7,478 nucleotides of DNA, taken from the NCBI GenBank assembly GCA_964343305.1, contig CAYFJO010000511.1:1-7478 (forward strand). The letters run 5' to 3'. The notes under the pieces were generated by a model. That model saw only the letters and a list, made by a program, of their open reading frames with translations. It did no database searches and was not told the DNA's origin. Source of the DNA: CAYFJO01 sp964343305 (lineage in GTDB: Bacteria; Planctomycetota; Planctomycetia; Pirellulales; Pirellulaceae). Position numbers and translations under genes: made by a program. Shown here in pieces: positions 4,797 through 7,478 of the stretch (the stretch's first letter is position 1; every line of letters starts with the position of its first letter).

Positions 4797-7217
4797 ATGA
4801 ATGAGAACGGAATTTCGAGGCCCCGGCGTCGATTGACCGTGAACCTTCTCGCGGGAGTGTTCCTATTCGGGGTCATGATCGCGGTCCAAGCCCAGGGCCC
4901 AGCTCCCCTGCGCGATCCCCCGCGATCAGATGACGAGGTCGCGTCACGTTTCACCGTGCGATGGATTCAGCCGACCGAACCTCCGGTGGAAGTACCCTCG
5001 CTGGATCTTCCGTCGCTGGAGGAGTTTGCTGAGCAGCCGTTTCTGGTGCCTGGACCGCAAGCTGCGACGCTAACCGAAATCGCAAGCGATCTTCCTGCAT
5101 CGCTGCCACCTGGATACATTGTTGCTCCGATAGGTCGTCATACGCCGGCGGCTGTCACGAGAATCGACCACGACATGATCTGGGCTTCCGGTGCGCGCAG
5201 GCTCACCGAACTGCTAGACGTCTACGTGCCGAATACGCAGATTACCAAGCACCATTTCAGTTTTGAACACATCGTCACTCGCGGTCTGCTCGCCGACCTA
5301 GAGGACAAGTACCTCTATCTGGTCAACGGCAAGATCATGAATCACCAGACGATCACGGGTGCGTTCAGTGAAATACGCGATCTACCGTTACTGGGCGATA
5401 TCCACCACGTCGACTTCGTCCGCGGCCCGGGCTCGGCGCTCTATGGGCCTGGTGCCATCTCCGGCGTGGTCAGCGTCGTCACGCACAACGCTATGACCTT
5501 CGAAGGTACCGATGTAACCTATCGGCAGGGCGGGATTGATACATTCAGCGCGCTGGAGATTCGCCGCGGAAGAAAGACCAGCGAAGACTCCGGCCTATTC
5601 GTGTACTTTGGGATGGCCGACTACGCTGGGGCGAACTATGAAAACGCACCGCTGAAGTTCAGCAAATCATTCAACACGCCTAACATTCTTCCCAACTACG
5701 TTGCGGGACAGCCGATCGGTGTCCCTCCGCGCATCTTCGGCGAGGATCGCGAGTCGTGGCGAAGCCGAATGAAGATGAAGCTGCATACTCAGTTGACGAA
5801 AGGTAATTTTGACCTCTGGGTGCGTTATACCCAGGGAGGAGAAAAAGCGTCACCGACTCGAGGCAATTTCGCTCTACCACCATTCGGCGGCCAGACACCC
5901 GGCCAGGACTACAGTACAACAAGCGCGTTCCAATTCGGCTACGCACAGCTCACGGTCTTTGGCCAGTATCTTTGGGAAATGAGCGATACCTTCAGTGCCG
6001 AGTTTCGACTCAGTTGGGACTCGATGGACTTTTCGCGATATTTTGACTCTCCAGCCAATCCGCCGACCTCCGGAAATCCTCATCGGGAAGAAGAATACTA
6101 TGCCCGGGTGATGTTCAATTGGACTCCCAATGAATCCCATGCCAGCGCTTTCGGCGTCGAGGTGTCCCATGGAATCTTTGGGCTGAAGACTTGGAGCTTT
6201 CCAAACGATCCAGGACGCACGATCATCAATGGAACTGCGGGCCCTTGGTGGACGACTGGCTACGCCTTCATTGGTGAACACCAGTGGAAAATCAATGACA
6301 CTTGGACTTTCTTCGCCACCGGTCGGTTTGACAATCATACCTATACGAAGACGCTCTTCTCACCGCGCGGAGCTATCGCCTATACACCCGATGAAGTGAA
6401 CACGCTGAAATTCATCGCCACGGAATCGGTACGACGGCTCCCTGAGGATGTTCTGTTTGGCGACGACCGTAACAACCGCGGGCGCACGGACGTCGAGTCG
6501 ATCGAGTCGCTTGAGTTACGTTACGAGCAGCGGCCGTCGGATGCTTGGTCTTGGGCGCTCTCCGGCTTCTATCAAGAGTCGGAATTCGTCGGACTCTCGG
6601 GGTTTGCTAATTCCGATCAAAAGAGCTTCGCGGATGTAAACATGTGGGGCGCGGAGATAGAAGCGATGTACCGAACTAGGAATGCCCGCTTCATCGCGTC
6701 CCACAGCATCACAAAACTAATCAACTTTGACCTGGTGGATAATTTTGCGTTATCCGCCCCTTTCAATGTGGCGGACCCAAATCTCTTTGTCCAAGAGATA
6801 AGCGCTGCTCCCTATGGCTTCGGCAACGATTTGGCCAACCAATCCCCGCAACTCACAAAGTTCGCTCTCCACTATGACCACTGTTGCCACTGGAGTTCCG
6901 ATATGTCGCTGCGCATTTACTGGACGCGTCCCGGCGACGCGGACGTCGTCGCGTTTAGGAACGCACGATTTATCGCACAGGGCAGCGCCAATAGGAGATC
7001 GGATCCAGGGTTTCTCGAATCGTTCAAAGAAAGCTACTTCCTTAACTACGCTCTTAATTATCGACACAATAAGTGCGTAACAGCTCGCCTGGACTTTTAC
7101 AACATTCTCGGCTGGCTTGACAAGGACTTAAACAAACGGAACTTCATCCTTGAAGGCATCTCAAATTACCGGGACGAAGCCGCAGCGATTGCTGCGACGC
7201 TACAAATCAAATATTGA
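4797..7217 (+). CDS. TonB-dependent outer-membrane receptor
   Basis: This 806-residue protein should import a scarce ligand (siderophore, cobalamin, glycan or similar) across the outer membrane using TonB energy. Residues 1-32 are a signal peptide: a basic start (RPRRR), a hydrophobic core and VQA cleavage before QG. A Pro- and acid-rich stretch (33-105) follows, with no TonB box I can identify. The plug domain spans about 110-232 and carries the strong signature FVRGPGSALYGPGAISGVV (207-225). Residues 240-806 are an alternating aromatic beta-barrel; SPRGAIAYTP and the following TESVRRLPEDVLF match conserved barrel strands. The last strand, ATLQIKY, ends in an aromatic residue as needed for outer-membrane insertion. 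Length is usual for the family. An HCCH motif sits at 695-698, and only three cysteines occur in the protein (696, 697, 760). The frame stays open upstream to a TTG at 4680, but 4797 has the ribosome binding site and the signal peptide. No ExbBD, TonB or SusD-like partner is adjacent, so the substrate is unknown. Confidence 0.92.
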   Translation: MNENGISRPRRRLTVNLLAGVFLFGVMIAVQAQGPAPLRDPPRSDDEVASRFTVRWIQPTEPPVEVPSLDLPSLEEFAEQPFLVPGPQAATLTEIASDLPASLPPGYIVAPIGRHTPAAVTRIDHDMIWASGARRLTELLDVYVPNTQITKHHFSFEHIVTRGLLADLEDKYLYLVNGKIMNHQTITGAFSEIRDLPLLGDIHHVDFVRGPGSALYGPGAISGVVSVVTHNAMTFEGTDVTYRQGGIDTFSALEIRRGRKTSEDSGLFVYFGMADYAGANYENAPLKFSKSFNTPNILPNYVAGQPIGVPPRIFGEDRESWRSRMKMKLHTQLTKGNFDLWVRYTQGGEKASPTRGNFALPPFGGQTPGQDYSTTSAFQFGYAQLTVFGQYLWEMSDTFSAEFRLSWDSMDFSRYFDSPANPPTSGNPHREEEYYARVMFNWTPNESHASAFGVEVSHGIFGLKTWSFPNDPGRTIINGTAGPWWTTGYAFIGEHQWKINDTWTFFATGRFDNHTYTKTLFSPRGAIAYTPDEVNTLKFIATESVRRLPEDVLFGDDRNNRGRTDVESIESLELRYEQRPSDAWSWALSGFYQESEFVGLSGFANSDQKSFADVNMWGAEIEAMYRTRNARFIASHSITKLINFDLVDNFALSAPFNVADPNLFVQEISAAPYGFGNDLANQSPQLTKFALHYDHCCHWSSDMSLRIYWTRPGDADVVAFRNARFIAQGSANRRSDPGFLESFKESYFLNYALNYRHNKCVTARLDFYNILGWLDKDLNKRNFILEGISNYRDEAAAIAATLQIKY

Positions 7218-7478
7218 ATCCCAAACTTCGCCCAATCATCCCAAGAAAGACCAAAAGGACGCGAACGGTGGTTTCTCCTTCGTAGTCTTCGTCTTTTCTC
7301 AGTCGCCTTTTTGACACAATGTCGCGCCAATTGATGCGTGGATTTGTGTCGCTGCAACGCGACTATTACTGGTGCCCAGTACATACTTACCCGATTAGTA
7401 GGATTCACTGGCGAGAAGAATCTAATTTGAATAAACTGAACCAACAGGTTCATGACTTTTTCTGTAAGAGTTTTTGGC
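7218..7478. other. Noncoding region downstream of the TonB receptor, no gene seen
   Basis: I see no gene. A minus-strand frame of 95 codons (7166-7453) overlaps the receptor's 3' end and shows no family features. AAAAGGACG (7253-7261) could pair with CGTCTTTT (7290-7297) with one bulge and a 28-base loop, ending in a short T-run; it is at most a weak terminator for the receptor. A 5-bp stem, GTCGC/GCGAC, lies at 7348-7363. Confidence 0.4.

Noticed and set aside
7253..7297. Possible intrinsic terminator of the TonB receptor gene
   Set aside because: The stem is A/T-rich with a bulge and a 28-base loop, too weak to call as a terminator.
7166..7453. 95-codon minus-strand frame at the right end
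   Set aside because: It overlaps the receptor's last codons antisense, and its very basic translation shows no domain features.

Overview
The window looks like chromosomal DNA of a planctomycete, most likely Pirellulales-like (inference). The signs are a Tat-type leader typical of DUF1552 proteins, a secreted Tat-dependent BNR/sialidase-like protein, a response-regulator domain fused to a Hanks-type Ser/Thr kinase, and roomy intergenic gaps with genes on both strands. No rRNA, tRNA, CRISPR array, transposase or phage gene was seen.

Layout: (1) 1-940, minus strand: the 5' part of a secreted clan GH-D (alpha-galactosidase-like) glycoside hydrolase that runs off the left edge. Its Sec signal peptide starts at 802, but the frame stays open back to 940 and that extension encodes a second leader, of DUF1552 type. 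(2) 941-1103: divergent intergenic region with a nested inverted repeat overlapping a candidate promoter. (3) 1104-1466, plus strand: a small protein with two membrane segments; an 11-bp inverted repeat brackets its stop codon. (4) 1636-2907, minus strand: a Tat-exported BNR/sialidase-like protein. (5) 3062-4303, minus strand: a cytosolic REC-Ser/Thr kinase. A 7-bp stem-loop lies between its stop and the sialidase start. (6) 4304-4796: a 493-bp divergent gap with one bulged hairpin and no convincing gene. (7) 4797-7217, plus strand: a TonB-dependent outer-membrane receptor, complete with signal peptide, plug, barrel and aromatic C-terminus. (8) 7218-7478: noncoding tail without a convincing gene.

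Together the hydrolase, the sialidase-like protein and the TonB receptor suggest glycan degradation outside the cytoplasm plus uptake across the outer membrane. They are not in one operon, so the functional link is an inference from proximity. The REC-kinase could be the local signalling gene, but no histidine kinase or transcription factor accompanies it. I found no clear new multi-gene system. The most unusual points are the in-frame double leader on the hydrolase, the nested palindrome at the small membrane gene, and the His-Cys-Cys-His motif in the TonB barrel.
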